From: Rhinopithecus roxellana
Taxonomy: Eukaryota; Chordata; Mammalia; Primates; Cercopithecidae
Assembly: GCF_007565055.1 (NCBI RefSeq)
Contig: NC_044554.1
Location: forward strand, 145,017,463 to 145,081,462
Reading direction: 5' to 3'
Length of the DNA: 64,000 bases
The position numbers were made by a program, and so were the translations under genes. Below the pieces are notes generated by a model, which did not search any database, was not told the origin of the DNA, and was given only the letters and a program-made list of their open reading frames with translations. Of this stretch, positions 36,822-51,027 are shown in pieces (within the stretch, counting starts at the first letter, position 1; each line of letters begins with the position of its first letter).

Positions 36822-38559
36822 AGAGTCCAAAGTAATATAAAAGCCATTCAGCCCATTTGTCTTCCCAGTAATTTATTTTTCAGGTTGTTTGACTTTAGCT
36901 CATAATAAGAATATAGAATTATAAACGCTGTTTAACATTTATGAAACAGCCTCAGTAACCACCCTCTAGGAACAAAGATGTGCCTTTCCCACTCCTAATA
37001 TTTTTGGTTGCTTCCCTTTTGGCATAAAGGTAAGGTATTAGAATATGACTGAACCTCCACATTTCTTCTTTATGAAAGAGCAATGTCCTTTCCACTATAC
37101 AATGTTCTATTCTAAGTTAAACCATTCTGAAAAGCAAATTACATTTCCACTAAAATGATATTGGTAGGGATAGAAAAAAACTGTCTCTCACTTATCTTTC
37201 TTGCACCATCAAAGGCAGGGAGTGGACAGGGTAACAGGTTACTAAACAGTAGCTGTTGGCAGGAAATGATTTGGGATGGTACGGGTTAGTTCTTTCTCAT
37301 TCATATTTCAGAGTTTAACAGAAAGTTGGAATGCTGGACCAGTAAAGCAGGAAATTCTTTACAAGCCCCCACTTCCACATCTGCTGCCTCTTTTTAAGTC
37401 CGTCTGCTGAAGTTCAATAGTGTCCCCAGGTTTCCTCAATTAATTTTTCAGTAGGCAATTCCTTGCTAGTAGACTGATATTTTTGGTAGATGAAAGACCC
37501 TAAGTCCTTTATTTTTTCAGAAAGATTCATACTGTAAAAATGTTGGCAAAGAGTTAATGGGAATGGAACACTTGATATACAGTCTGTGCCACACATAGAT
37601 CCACACAGCTATTAGAAAAGTACATTTGTAAGGTGCTTTATTACTAAAATTCTTCTTAATCACGGTCTCCTGCAATCCTCAAAAGAACTGTGCCAGTAAG
37701 TAGGTAGTTATTGTTCTTGCACAGAGGGTGTGAAAGAAGGGGAGCTTAGTGGCAGGGACATTAACCAACTCACTCAACCAATAGGCAGACCAGGAGCCTA
37801 GGCCTCTGGATGCCATCTAGTACTTTCCCTTACATAAAAGTGCAAAAATGCTGTGCTTATGTGCACACATTTGAGATTTTTTGAAAATCTGAATAGATCA
37901 GCTATTTCTTTTTAAAAATCTGATAGTTTTATTAAAATTACTGATCAATCATGTGAAAAGAGTTACTTTGGTTGTATATGTACCCACTGCCTTAGGGTCT
38001 GTGGGACATGGGACACAGGTGTGCTTTGTTATGTCCTTGGGATTCAGGGCAATTAATGTTCTCTTTCTCCTGTTGCCTATTTAGCACACAGCAAGGCTGG
38101 CCCGTTTGAGCATCCTCATGTGATCCTTGATTACATTACAAAATATGATCAAAAGACCCTACTCAATGGACATGATTGTGCTGCTTGCTAAACTCAATGG
38201 CAATTTATTTAAATATGATACTCTGCAGGAGAACTCCTTCAAAGAAAAGGCACAACAGGCAGTTTATCATTTCCATGCGAGGCATTTGGAGTTATTACCT
38301 CGTGAAAGCATTGGGGGAAACAAGGATAATGCTGGTGGAAGAGTTAAAATGTGATATGATCATAAGCCCCACTCTCTGTGCACAATGCTAGTTGTGTCCT
38401 AGAGTTAATAGCTTGGTGGTCCCTCTTAACACAAATCAGCCTTCCAAACAGAGAAAAGGGATGGGCGTGGGTGGTAAGGAAATTAGGATCATGGATTCTA
38501 GACAATAATGCATCTGAGATAATGGCGTGATGCAAGCACATTATTATTCAGTGTGTGGC

Positions 38560-38830
38560 AGATACTGCTAATTCACTAAAAAACTAACTCAGTCAAATAT
38601 AAATTAAAGCATGTGCAGGATTGGATTGTAGAAATAAAAGAGCAATTAGCACTGCAGTATGTGCACATCTGCAATAATCCTGTTTGATGCATCTTCTATT
38701 AATTTACTTTATTGGAAGGGGAAAAAAATCAGGTCAACAAAAGGAAATGCATAGCTTTTGGCCACTACAAAGCATTTCCAAACATTGACTAAGTTTGCTA
38801 TGTAAATGTGTCAAATATCCTTCTTTCAGC
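38560..38830. promoter_or_regulatory. Candidate non-coding regulatory element, homeodomain/E-box rich
   Basis: This repeat-free AT-rich stretch has CAATTAG (38,643-38,649), E-box CATCTG (38,666-38,671), a bicoid-type TAATCC (38,675-38,680) and TATTAATTTA within about 80 bp, plus a TGATGCAT-like motif. The density and repeat-free setting resemble vertebrate developmental enhancers. Conservation could not be tested here. Confidence 0.35.
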
Positions 38831-39599
38831 CCAGACTAGAAAGGCAAACTGTCTCTTATTTGTAAAGCTGTGATTTTTAAACTTACGAAGTTTAATCTTC
38901 AGAAGTGTGTTAATAACAATTTTTGTTCACGTACTCATTTTTCTCCCCTGGTAATGTGCTTCCCATGTTTATGGGGAAAATATGTTAAATAGTTAGATTA
39001 ATAAATTCATTTATTTACACATAAATGCAACCCAATAAAATCTCCGATTCGTAATATGTAATGTGAAAAATTATAATTGTACTCCTGAATCTGGAAATAC
39101 TTCATTGTATAACCTTCATTCAACAATATGTTTTAAACATTTCTATGTTGAAGTATAGAAAACAATAATTTAGATCTCAACTAATACATAACAATTCAAT
39201 CAGTATAGAAAGTATTTCTGGAATGCAGCAATTAATCCTTTCCAAACTATAAAAATATTTTAACTCCTAGCTTAATGGGTTGTTAAATACTTCTCACTAT
39301 ATACTTGTTATTTTACCAGTATTTTCTGAAATCACTAGCATGAACAGTCAAATTATCAGTTTTCAATCAATTTAATTCTATGTTGAATAATAACTATTGC
39401 TTAAATACATCGTCTATCATGCCTAATTTTTATGATAAAATTTCTTTTAAAACAGAGCTTTTTATAAAAAACAAAAATTGCATTTGGGGACATAAAGTCT
39501 ATGTCAAAAACAACAAAAAATATTTTTTCCTTTAAAATTAGAAACAGTCTATGCTTTGTCCTTTATGTCAATTCATCTTCAGCTTTCTGATTCCAAACA

Positions 39600-39760
39600 T
39601 GCTTACTTTAAATAACTGACACATTTGCATATTACTACCTTTCTCTTTCATTTACAAAGAAAGCAAATAATATGGATGCAAGTGAAGCAATACATTATTC
39701 ATAGATTAATTATCATTGTTTAATTATTCGGACCAAACTTCAGCTCAAGGGAAATATGTT
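39600..39760. promoter_or_regulatory. Candidate non-coding regulatory element with octamer and homeodomain motifs
   Basis: A perfect octamer ATTTGCAT (39,623-39,630) is followed within 100 bp by TTAATTATCATTG and TTTAATTATT, a pattern of POU, homeodomain and SOX-like sites. No repeat is recognised. The function is inferred only from motif density. Confidence 0.3.
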
Positions 39761-42700
39761 TAAAGTATACTGTATCCTATCCATTATAAGAGGATGCACT
39801 TTGAGTAATATTATCAAGAGTATATCTATAACTTAAAGATTGTCAGTCTTTCTATTTTTATAGATTTAAAATATTCAAAGCATTGTGCTCAATTCAAGAA
39901 AATATTTTGATATAAACTAAGCTTTATTATAATAAATTATGTGTTGAATAATTTCTTTAAAAATAAACCACTTTCGATATAAACCTTGTTATTAAGAATC
40001 CCAAGTATCTTTTTTGTATTATGTAATAATTAAATATTAAAATGAAAACAGCAGGTAACTATAAGGTCTTGAGGAAAAGTGTTATGTAATTTAAATAAAT
40101 TCAATACAATATAATAACAAATCAGATTAAATGTTTTTGTCAATTGAAATTTGCTTTCTTAATTTATAAATTTCAATTTGTATATGTATATATATAAAAT
40201 AACATTTGGAAAATAACACTTAAAAAACGTACTCTATAAACATTGAACTTTTGCTTTTGTGCCATGTACAGAAATGAGACTTTATTTTCAAGACTTAATC
40301 TGTGGGAACAGCCTGAGTTTCTGGTCTCTTAAGTGAGACTAGTAGAATAGATTAGAAGCATCACTTCTACTATAAACCACATTCAGAGATAATATATGTG
40401 AATATTACTCCTAAAACTTTGAGAATTTCATATTTGTTAAGTCTACACCATTAAGTATATCTATACCACAGATCACAGTCTACATTGCTACATTGGAAGC
40501 CTTTGAATTTATAGTTTTTATCTAAGTGTTAGACAAGAATTTGTGTTTATGAAAAGCATTATTTTATATCAAGTAAATGTAAATGTTAGTGTCTCAGATA
40601 AATTGCACTAACTATGCATGCCCTCTGCCACACACCCTGCCGAAATAGTTTTTGTTTTTGTCTTAATTTTTGCATATATGTGGGCTGGGTGCTACCTGTC
40701 ATACTTCAGAGTTCTAAAGCCCCTAGGACACAGAGCCAGATCAGAGCTTCTGCATTAACTCTCAATTTCCTGGCTTTTTGAGGGATTCGGCAGACCCATA
40801 ATGTTTCTTTAGTATTGGCTTTTTTGTGTGGTTTAATATTTCTAAAAGCAGTAAATTATTTCCAGCGTATGTAAAAAAGACAAATTTCTCTGTGGTTAGT
40901 GGCCACAAAACAAAACAAGAAACAGATATACTCCAGAGCATAGATCCTAAGAAAAGTTTCAAACTCTAAACCTTACTTGAAGATCATAGATGAAAAAGAA
41001 AATTTTGATGAAGAATTTTGAACTGATATTTTAAAGACTTCTTGACAATATATACATTCCTGTATCTATTATTTCCATTATCAGTAGCAAGAATGCTAAT
41101 CATTACATAAGCATACACTCATTGTCGCTCATAGTCATATAACAAAGCTACAAGCTGTTGAATAAGACTAATATTGACCAGTAAAGATATCTTATGATTT
41201 ACAGTAGACTCTTAATCTTTGATTCAATTAATTAATAACAAATATTTTAACAATAGTGAAGTAAAACTATTAGCAAATGACTTCTAATAGCAAGAACATG
41301 TTATTAGTTTATCACTGTTTTTGTTTTTGCTCTTGGATCTCAAGTTTTTGCTTTTGTTTTTTCACTATGGTAATTTGAGATTCAAAAAGAGTTTTTGAAT
41401 TTTTAAAATAATGCTTCACTTTTCAGCCTTTAGTTATGAATTTAAAAAACACAACATTTTAAAAGATTCTATAGATTTAAAATTTGGCATCCGACAGAAA
41501 ACATTTCTTGACAACTTAACCCATTTATGATGGAGGTTGCAAATTTTTTTGTGAAAAATCAGACCTTGGCGATGACCTTGAGCAGTAGGATACAAATAAC
41601 TCCCACAAGCTTATCATTCCAATAATGGAACACTATGCATAAATAATTTAGAGCAGTAATTGAAAATTGTATTTTACTGAGGCATTGTCAGACGTATTCA
41701 ACTACCAGAATGATAGTGCTAGGGATACATCCATTTTGCTATACAACTGTAGACATTTAGATACTCAGATAAATTCATTTAAGTAGCTAAGGAACAGAGC
41801 TAATAATTGGCAGAGCTTAGACTCGACTTGTCTTTCTTTTTCCATTTATACCCCAAGCTAATCCAACTATACGTCAGAAAGGGAACTTTTATTTAGGGCA
41901 AAATTAACAATGCAAGAAGACCTCATAATCTCAAAATACAGACACATATGCCAATGAGAAGGGCAACATTAATGGTTTGATTACTGTGTATAAGAAAAAG
42001 AAGAGCAAAATGCATATTGCTCATAAAGCAACCATGCAGCAGAAACATTCTTAAAACATTGTTTTATGTTGCTAAACTTTTACCTCTCTCAAACTTCACC
42101 AAAGACAGCACAAAACAACAGAGATTTCATGGACAAGAGAGACTAATAATGACAAAACGCAGTGCAGATTCTAAACTCTCAAATTCAGGCAAAATAACGT
42201 AGTCAAGTTTTTAACTTTTTAAAAAAATCATTACTCCTGCTTGTTTATGCATATTTCTTCTGGAGCAGATCAAAACTAAGCTGAGAACCTAGATGGTATG
42301 CACAGATAAAGAAATGGGCATATCACGTGAAGATTTCTACCCTGATATGGTAAAACCAATGTTATATATGGAACAGCTTTTTCTAAACTTTCTAAATTAC
42401 ATAGCTTGGATCTGAGAATTTGTAAGCTTAGAAAATTAGAGGACACAGATCTAGGAATTCTTTTTTTTACATAAACAATTACAAATAAGATGGACTAAGG
42501 ACAGCTTTAGTATGTATGATACTAGAAGGATTCCAGAACATGTTTCTGGCTTTGTGTAAGAATCTTTCACTGTGAAACATAGGTTGCAATTTAAAAACTC
42601 ACCTAGAATATAAAGTAAAAGAAAGGGAAACTAAAATAAATTTTTATTTAACAAATTGTCTTGTTTCAAATGTATAATTATTCTCGAATACAAACTATAG

Positions 42701-45700
42701 TCTTCTTTTTTATGACATCCTCTCTGCTAAAAATATATACATAGTCCCTCTATTGGCTCCCTCATTGGAATAAAATACTCAAGTTGTTTTGCATTTGAAA
42801 GCAGAATTGAGATTCCTGTCCAAACTTGACAATGGGCTTTAAAAGTAAATGCAAATTGTGAAATGGTGTCTCAAGAGGATATTAAAACACAAATATTAAG
42901 TGGAATAACACAGTCAAAACTGTCACACACTGAGTTAATAGTAAATTGTATGATGATGCCAAGGAGGCATAATCTAGATTTATTTCTAAACTCTTCAGCC
43001 TAATAACTACGATCTTGAAGCAGATGCCTATGCTTGGAGATAATGAGGCAAAACAAAATTCCAGGATGGAATAAAATAGCTATAAATAAGATAGAAAGAA
43101 AAATGCCTTTAAGTTTGAAAATGTGCAAGTAGCTTAAAAGTATACAATTATATTCATCTATATATATGTATAGTTACACATATATATGTATGTGTGTATA
43201 TGTATATAACATATAGCATTATGCCTTTGCTCCCTAGCTGAGATCAACACATGCTTTTGTACTTACAAGGAAGTAAACTTTAAAAATCTCACTTCCACTT
43301 TCTATGTGCAAGCAATATTCTTTCTGCATTTACACTCATTAATTTCACTAGAAGCTGTGTGCTTTTCTGGAAAAGTAAGGTCCACAGGTTTCTTTATCTT
43401 TGACATTTGCAAAGTTGTTACTCTTGTCTCCCTTGCATTGGAATCTTTTTCTTATATACACAAGAATGCCTTTTCTTCCAGATTTTCCTTTTGAAAGAAG
43501 GAGCAGATAAGTGGTATGTCACAGAAGCACAGCCATGTGAATGGTACACGGGCTTCTGTTTCCACCAGTAACAAAGACGCCACTGTGTGCCCTCAGGTGA
43601 GTCACTTAACCCTGCTGTGTCACAACTGCTCCACCTGCAAGTTCAATAATCACCTTTGCCACTCATCTTCCTCTCGGGGTTGTTTTGAGTATGTCATAAC
43701 TGGTCATTTATTTGATCCATTCAAGAAACACCCAATGCCCTTGGACCTTTGAATGTGCATACCCAAGTACAAGCTCAGTTATAAAACTATGTCCAACAGC
43801 AATATTTCCTTACTGAAAGAGACAAAAGGCAGCCAATTGAAGAATGCCAGACCCAAATGACATCTTGAAGGCCTTTGAGATTCTCAGATGAAAGGCTTTA
43901 TATAAAAATAAAGTGTTGTTACTACCTAGGCAAAGAAAAATGCACACATTTTCTGTCAGCATTCAAGAGACCAATATAGTGGTGCCCTCTGCTCCCCTTT
44001 GATTTTTCGTTTGCATTTAGTTTGATGACAATATAGATAAATCCTCCATTTGGTGCCATTGGACCAGGTTTACATTTCAGTGTGTGGAAAAATGACGAAA
44101 TGAAAGAGAAAAGCCTTTGAAAGAAAGTGAAAATAAATGTAATAGCCAAAGCCAAATAATAGTCAGAGTATATTTAAAGTCTATTAAAGAGCAGCAGTCA
44201 GGGTATCAAATGCACACTCTTTCATCCTCTGTGGTCAGCCTACTATGTGGACCACCTGCCTTAAATTACACAAGTTCACCGCATCCCTGGAGTGAGGGGG
44301 AAGGCAGGAGAAGGATGGGGGTGGAGAAGAAACTTTCTCCATTCATACTAATCACACAAATGGTATAAAATCTTTTTAGAATGCCTCTTTTCAATTCATA
44401 ATCAATTACATTTCAGTCTCTAAACCACCACTCTTGGGTTTGGAATAATGTGTGTATATGAGCAATAAATAAGTAACTTGAAGTTTCAGTTTCTCAGCAG
44501 ATCCTGATTGACATGTACTGTTTAGTCATCAGTGATTATGCTGTTTTAGAAGGTGAAAGAACAATGTGGAACTGTTTATTGCACAGGAATATAAGAAAAT
44601 AGAGCTCTAATTGGCCAAATCAGGAGAAAAGACAGACCCTTCTGGACAGGCTGCTCCAGTTTGGACAAGAATCACATGTGGACAGTACACATGGAGCTCT
44701 CACACAAAACAAATGGAGTTGATTTCACAGACATACAATGCACTAATATGCTAGCCAAATTTCTTATTAGACTTAATACTTATTACTTTCAGAATACCAT
44801 GGCTGCCACATATGGTTGTGAGGGATGTTCACTGAACAAGGGCACTTGGTCCACGGTGCAAAGCGGCCTGAAATGAGCCCAGCTCTGCACAATAAGATAT
44901 AAGCCCTGAAAAAAAAAAAGGGGGCTCCCTTTACTTATTCAGAGAGCTCATGTAAGCAAATGGCAACTGTGGGCTCCACAGTTATTTTAAATCTAAAACA
45001 TTTAAAATAAGTGTCTGAATCATAAAGTTTTAATAAATGTTTTTGAACATCTTTTTGCTTACCTGGGCTTTCATTCTAAACACAGACTCAGAAAATAAGA
45101 GTATTAATCCTCCTACCCCCCACCCCCCGCCCATGATAGAATGAGACTGTCATTACTGTCATTTTTCAGTCATTTCTGCCCAGATTTTCCTATTGGTATA
45201 ATCGTGATAATTAGTATATTTAGTTCAAATTAACAAAAATGTCATGTGCTAGGCACTAAGCAAAGTGTTAGAATTACATCACTGAGCTGGACAGGCACCT
45301 GTATACCAAAAGCATATAGTCTAATGAGTGACTACTAATCACTTAATTTTGCTACAGATTGATGAAAAGATAAAATAGCAAATGCAAAAGAAAAAGTTCT
45401 TGGGCTCACTTCCATTAGTTCTGTTCTAAAGTTTATACTCTCAGAATGCTTAAAGTAGAGGAATTTATTTTGCCTCTCCACTCCTATTCTCCCACAGGTA
45501 AGGGGTCTCTAGTTTTCTGCACCACCCCAAAATATCAAAGAAAACTGGGGTATGGTAGCCACTGCAAGGACCTCCAGTGCACATGTAGCTAAACACACAC
45601 AAGTGAGACCACACTTCTGTGATTAGAGGCTTCTTCCTTCATTGTCATGAGCATAGCATGGTCACTTCTGCATAGTCCTTAGATCATAGTCAGAACTCCA

Positions 45701-48499
45701 AGAAATGTTTGTTGACTGAATAATCATTCATTTGTTCAACTGAAGGCAGTGTCATAGTGGCCAGCCATGCAGCCTGTCACTTGAAGAAAAGTGCTTGAGG
45801 AAGAATGAACATTTCAACATTACTTCTTGCTGATCTACAATTTTAACTCTATTTGTACAGCCAGATAACTGAGTATGATTTATAGGAATAAATGAGAGTC
45901 ACCTGTGGCTGTATGTTTGCATAAGTCCACATACTTTTTACGTAGATTGTTATATTTATGAATTGTGCTACCTACATTCTGATTACAAGTTGTTCTTTAC
46001 ATCAATAACTCATGAAAACCCACTAGGAGAGCATGTCAGACGTAAGAATGGCACCACAGATCACAGATTGAAAAGACCTCTGGGATCATCTGCACAGAGT
46101 AGGAAAAACCACTTATGATCACTCTCCTTTGGTTCTGCCTCATTCCGTAATCACTCCACAGGGCCAACTGCACTCCTGGTTTTTCTGACTGACACACAGT
46201 TCTGCACATGCTAAATTATCTTTTCTTTTCCATCAGTCTTGAATTTATATGAGTATTTTGGTGGTAATTATCCTTATAAATGGCAAAAATAATGGTCTCA
46301 GGGCATTTTCCCGCAAGCAAGGCTTTGTATCAGAAATGGTAAAAATCAAAATGAAATTAAAAGTATTCAGAAAGTTACATGTACTCAAAATACTATTATT
46401 AGAATTTTGAATTTAAATGAAGACACTCATTTTCAGTCAGGAAACTAAATGATATAATAGCCAAATAGTAATTCTTATTCCTGCCCACTTGGCCTTTACA
46501 ACTTACCAGGTGTTAAGTCTATACATAGAGTAGTGTCCAGTCTCATTATTTAAGAGACAGTCATGTTCTTATCTGCTTTATCTAAAACTTTGTAGTAAAA
46601 GAAAATGATACTGAGCCTTGGGGAATCCTTGTTCAGCTGAAGAAAATGAGTAGTTCTGGTACCCAAGCCAATTTTAGATTTTACTTAAAGTACAAAAATC
46701 ATGCTTCCAAGTAGAGAAAAGAATGCTAGACTAGGCCAAATTATTCTTGGGCAAATGTCTCAAACATATTGGGCTTCGAGTCCTTCCTGTAAATTAAATA
46801 GTTAAATTAAATGAATCTAAACACTGAGAGAAATAGAAACTTTATTCCAATGTTGGAGGTCTATTGATAACCAAACAAAGAAGGTATGGAAATCACCATC
46901 AGGTCAAAGTTGACATTGGAAACCACTTGTCTTAGGAGGGAGAAAGAGGCAGCCAGAGCAACTTCTGAAAGCATGGTGAAGACAACCTCAGTGAAAATCA
47001 GAAATAATGACAATAAATTCAAACCAGTTGTCAGAGTTTATCAGAAGAATGGTCCCAAAGCAGCACCTGACTGCCAACTAACCTGAAATTCAACAGTTGA
47101 AGTTTGAGTGGCATGTTTATAAAATCAAACGTCTTCTTGAAGCTATATGTGAAAATGAAACTGTAGCTTACAAATAGAAGAAGTGGCTACCAAAAGACTA
47201 CCTATATTTTGGAGTTCGTTTTAGGTCACATATCAGTCTTGTATGTTACAGCCAGCTCTGGAAATGACACTACCAGTGTCACTTCCCAATTGGTCAGGAA
47301 GAATACTTGGAAGAAACATTTCAGAAGGTAATCGGTGTTTGCTGTTAACAAAAATGGCCACACCAATATATACCATCTCCCCATTCCAAAATGAAATATT
47401 TTTTGCCACAGATATCACAGATAGTTTTATACAGAAAACAAGTGCCAAACATATAGAAGTTCAACACTAATTTCTCCTTACACAAAATACAGGTGACCCC
47501 TTTGGCCACCAACCTGTTGCTCAAGCTAGTTTTAGAAACCCTGTCAGGAAGAATAAAAATTTCTGTGGCTTCTGGAACCTTTTGGGGGTATAAGGTCTTG
47601 ACCAGCAAATATGAAAGTATATTGTAAGGTTACATCTTAATATCAATACTTAGTATCACATTTTGGGTCTTGTAAGTGATCCCATATGTTTCAGAAACAA
47701 TTAAATTTTTATTGACATTTTGGCCTGCCTCCTAAAGATGAATATCCTTCAGCTGTTAAACATTTGATAGGCTTGAAGTTGGGAACGTTTTTCTATGTAA
47801 TATTTTTATGCTCTTGAATATGTACATACAGAAAAGGCAAGAGGTGACCTGAGGCTTTGAAGTAGTAATCAAACTCTAGGAAAAAGGCAGAGACTTTCAA
47901 AAACCTTTCTGGCTGTCTTTTGAGAGAGGAGGGAATAATTAGTAGACCTTTGCCATATGATTAAGCTTATCAAACTAGGATCGGTTCTACATACACCAAT
48001 AAGCTCTGATCTGGTTCCTTGTTTTGTAACAGTATAAAGAATGAGGAAAGCTTGTGCATTGGAAAATAAGTTTGTTTAAAGGGTCTCGAAGTAATTAATT
48101 TATTTCACCTGGGAAATCGGACTTTTTTTTTTTTTTTTTTTTTTTTCCAACTGGGAAAGCAAACCGCTGACCTTCAAGTTGCTAACATCGACAGGACTCG
48201 AAAAGAGAAGGGAGTATGTAACCTCATCAAAAAGGACTGAAATAGTCAGATACTGTTCCCCAATATTACAGATTTCCAGTCTTATAGGATTCTAGGCAAA
48301 TAACCAGAATATCACTCTGGGGTACACCTTCCTGTGTAAGCAATGACCTGGACTAGACCCTCCTAACAGCTGCTCTCCAAGCCTCCGCAGTCAATTCCTT
48401 CCTTAATTTGCCTTCACTTTGAGAAAGAAGAAAGAAAACAAAATCCCCCCATTCCCCGTTCCCAATCTGTTACATTTCAAAGGAGGAGAAATAACTAGA

Positions 48500-50300
48500 A
48501 AACCCCGTTTCCTTTGAGAAAAGCGTCCGCGGCAGCTACTGCGGGTCTGCCCCACCTTTAGCTTCAGGTTGACAAATGCCTTCAGCGCGTTCTCAGCTCG
48601 GCTAGCCCTAGGGGTCCCCTAAAATCGCGCGAGCGTCCGCCCTGTCTGACCTGCCCCCCTGCCGCGGCGCACATTTCAGCTTTTCAGCTTCACGGTGGAG
48701 CTCGCAGTAATTGAGTCGGGAGGGTTATTTTTCCTGGCCTCACCTCGCGGTCCTGAGCCTGCAGGGAGCTTTCGGAAAGACATCGCCTCCTCCTCCTGAC
48801 TCCCCGGCAGCTTCTGAACGCTGCGCGGGTCTCCGCCCCGCGGGAACCAGTGTTGCGATTCATTCCGCGACGGCTAGAGGTTGAGGCCGGAGGCTGACAC
48901 CACCAGGGACCCAACGGAGGGTTTATTCTGCCTAGCTTCACATTTGGGGGTCAAATCGCATTAAAGTCAAACCACCAACGGGGCGGGGAGCAGGTGATTA
49001 ATTGCACAAAATAGTTACAGAAAAAACCTCGCTTTGCAGGCGAGTGACTTGGTTTCCCTCTGTAGCTTTGCCGTCATAAAAAGCAAGTCCCTCCCCTCTC
49101 CTGAGTTGGAAGGCGGGGAAAGGTTATCAGCGGCTCCAGATGGACGCCCGTAGACAGGGTCAGTTTAGGAAGACCGGCAGGCAGGCGTATTAGGCGCGCA
49201 GGCTCCCATCCGCGTGGCTATGGGAAGCAAGTTTCCCTCATCCCTTCTTGGAAGGTAAGAGCTTTGACATCTGGAAGTGTCAGAAATGAGCCTTTTGCCA
49301 TAAATCATCCTGAAAAGCATTCAAATCAGACAAGCGTCTAGAGACCCTTTAGACACTCCACCCCCAAAATCCTAGATCAAAGTGCAGTTCCTGGAACCAT
49401 AAACACCTATTATATGCAAAATCCTACTTATCTGGAGGATGCCAAAACTGAGAGTAAAGGAAGGGGTAAGGGGGCACTTTTCGCTGTAAATTTCCCATAC
49501 AAATCTCAAAATTTTTCTTAGCATTATCAACTACCTTCTTGGAGACAGGCTACAGCGCTTCTAAACCCGCCCAAAACGCTTTTCTGGAGTCCTCGGAACA
49601 GCTGGCCGGGGCTTTTAGCACACGGGACTGGACCTTCGCCTTTGCCTGCTTTTTTCAACCGGGAGAAGCAGGTGCGAGAGTCTGGGGCTTAGGAGGTGGA
49701 AGGCGGGGAAAGAGAATCCACTAGGTCCTAGTGTAGAGGACAGCAATCGCTCCTTAGATATTACTCTAGGGCGGAAACCTGATTGCAAATCGCTGTTCCT
49801 CCGAAACTTGCAAAACCCGGAACAGAAAACTCCCGCCCAGCCAATTTTAGCTCTGGTTGAACTCGCCCGCTTGCGTTACGTTTGCACCGCAACTCTTTGT
49901 AAATGTCCCAGTCCTCTCGGAGGAAAGATCTTTAGGGCGAGGAGATCTAGAGGGCAGATATCTTCGATCCCAAGAAAGCAACTTTGTCGCCTCAGAAATG
50001 AAAAGAAGCCAACTTCCCTCCTGCTGTTTCCTTGGTCAACTCAGAATCAACCGATAGTATTGGAATCTCCTGAAACCGGGAATAGGGATGGCCCAGTCGG
50101 CGTCTGAAACCGAGGCCGGGGAATGGCAGGAATGGGGGGCAGAGAGGATCGGGAAGAAGAGTCCTTCCCCCACAGACATTCCCAGCTGGGAGACGAGCTT
50201 GCTGGCAGCGCGTTTGTGGAGGGAGGGGGCATCGGGAACCGCGCTGGCGGCGAGCAGACTCCAGAGTCGAGATTATTCGACACGTGTCTTTTATTCCTCA
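48500..50300. promoter_or_regulatory. Orphan CpG-rich island about 8-9 kb beyond the TWIST1 3' end
   Basis: About 18 CpGs fall in 48,522-48,718 alone, with further CpG clusters at 49,100-49,210, 49,550-49,950 and 50,090-50,280, in otherwise CpG-poor DNA. A GC box (GGGGCGGGG, 48,980-48,988) is followed closely by the homeodomain-type GATTAATTG, and an E-box CAGATG lies near 49,137. No open frame has recognisable similarity. It may be a promoter of an unannotated non-coding RNA or a CpG-rich distal regulatory element; the sequence alone cannot decide. Confidence 0.6.
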
Positions 50301-50981
50301 CAATCCATTTCTTACGGGTGATTTATGAACGAATCTCTTTGATCAGGGACGGTTTTATCTGTCCAGTGCTACAGATGACAGATGCGACTGCTAAAATGCC
50401 TGGTCCCCGCTGCCTAAAAGGTTGCTCCCCCCTCCCAAATGCTGTTGCTTTTTCTCTGGCGGTCCCCACCCCCTGCTTCTTCGTTCTCCTCCCCTAGCCC
50501 CAAACCCGTTTGCTGTCTTAGTTGCAATCCCTCTGGGTGGTTAAGTCAACAAAAAAGCGCAGAGCAGGGTCAGTAGGAAGCCAAGGCAGGCATACTTTGG
50601 GCACGACATCCTCCTGGTGCCACATTTGTTAGGGTCTTAAGAAGTCCCCCAGCCGGAGACCAGAAGAGCTTGCTCTTTAGGTGGGGGTTGCCTGCCTTCG
50701 GAAAGGAGAAGACGAAGTCCTCACAGCCAAGTCCCATGCGTCTGGCTCTGCCCAGAAAAGGCGGGTGCTGGGGTAGGGAGCCAGTACACCGGGGGAAAGC
50801 CTCAGCCTGCGGTTCTGTGCGGGCCGCGGGCCGGGGCTCAACAGAACAACCACTTTGGCTTAATTGGGGAGGGAAGGAGGCAGCTGGAAAGGGGGAGAGG
50901 GAAGAGGATCACGTTACAGAGCCTCCTAGTCCCTAATAGGTAAAGGAAAAGCGGAGTCTCTGAAGAGGTTATTAATAGCAG

Positions 50982-51024
<43 letters not shown>
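50982..51024. repeat. (TG)n microsatellite
   Basis: About 20 uninterrupted TG dinucleotides lie just right of the orphan CpG island. Long alternating purine-pyrimidine runs can adopt Z-DNA. Confidence 0.95.

Positions 51025-51027
<3 letters not shown>

Larger units (their letters stand above)
36822..48499. other. Repeat-poor gene desert next to TWIST1
   Basis: No Alu, young L1 or convincing coding sequence. Possible eroded relics: antisense MIR about 37,650-37,830, a MIR piece near 41,770-41,830, and a MIR/L2 3' end near 45,680-45,740. A T-run lies at 48,122-48,146. Two motif-dense segments are listed separately. Open frames at 46,886-47,608 lie in sequence I could not assign to any family. 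Confidence 0.55.

Noticed and set aside
48122..48146. Long T-run suggesting an Alu or processed pseudogene tail
   Set aside because: No Alu sequence follows and no target-site duplication or gene-like sequence was found next to it.
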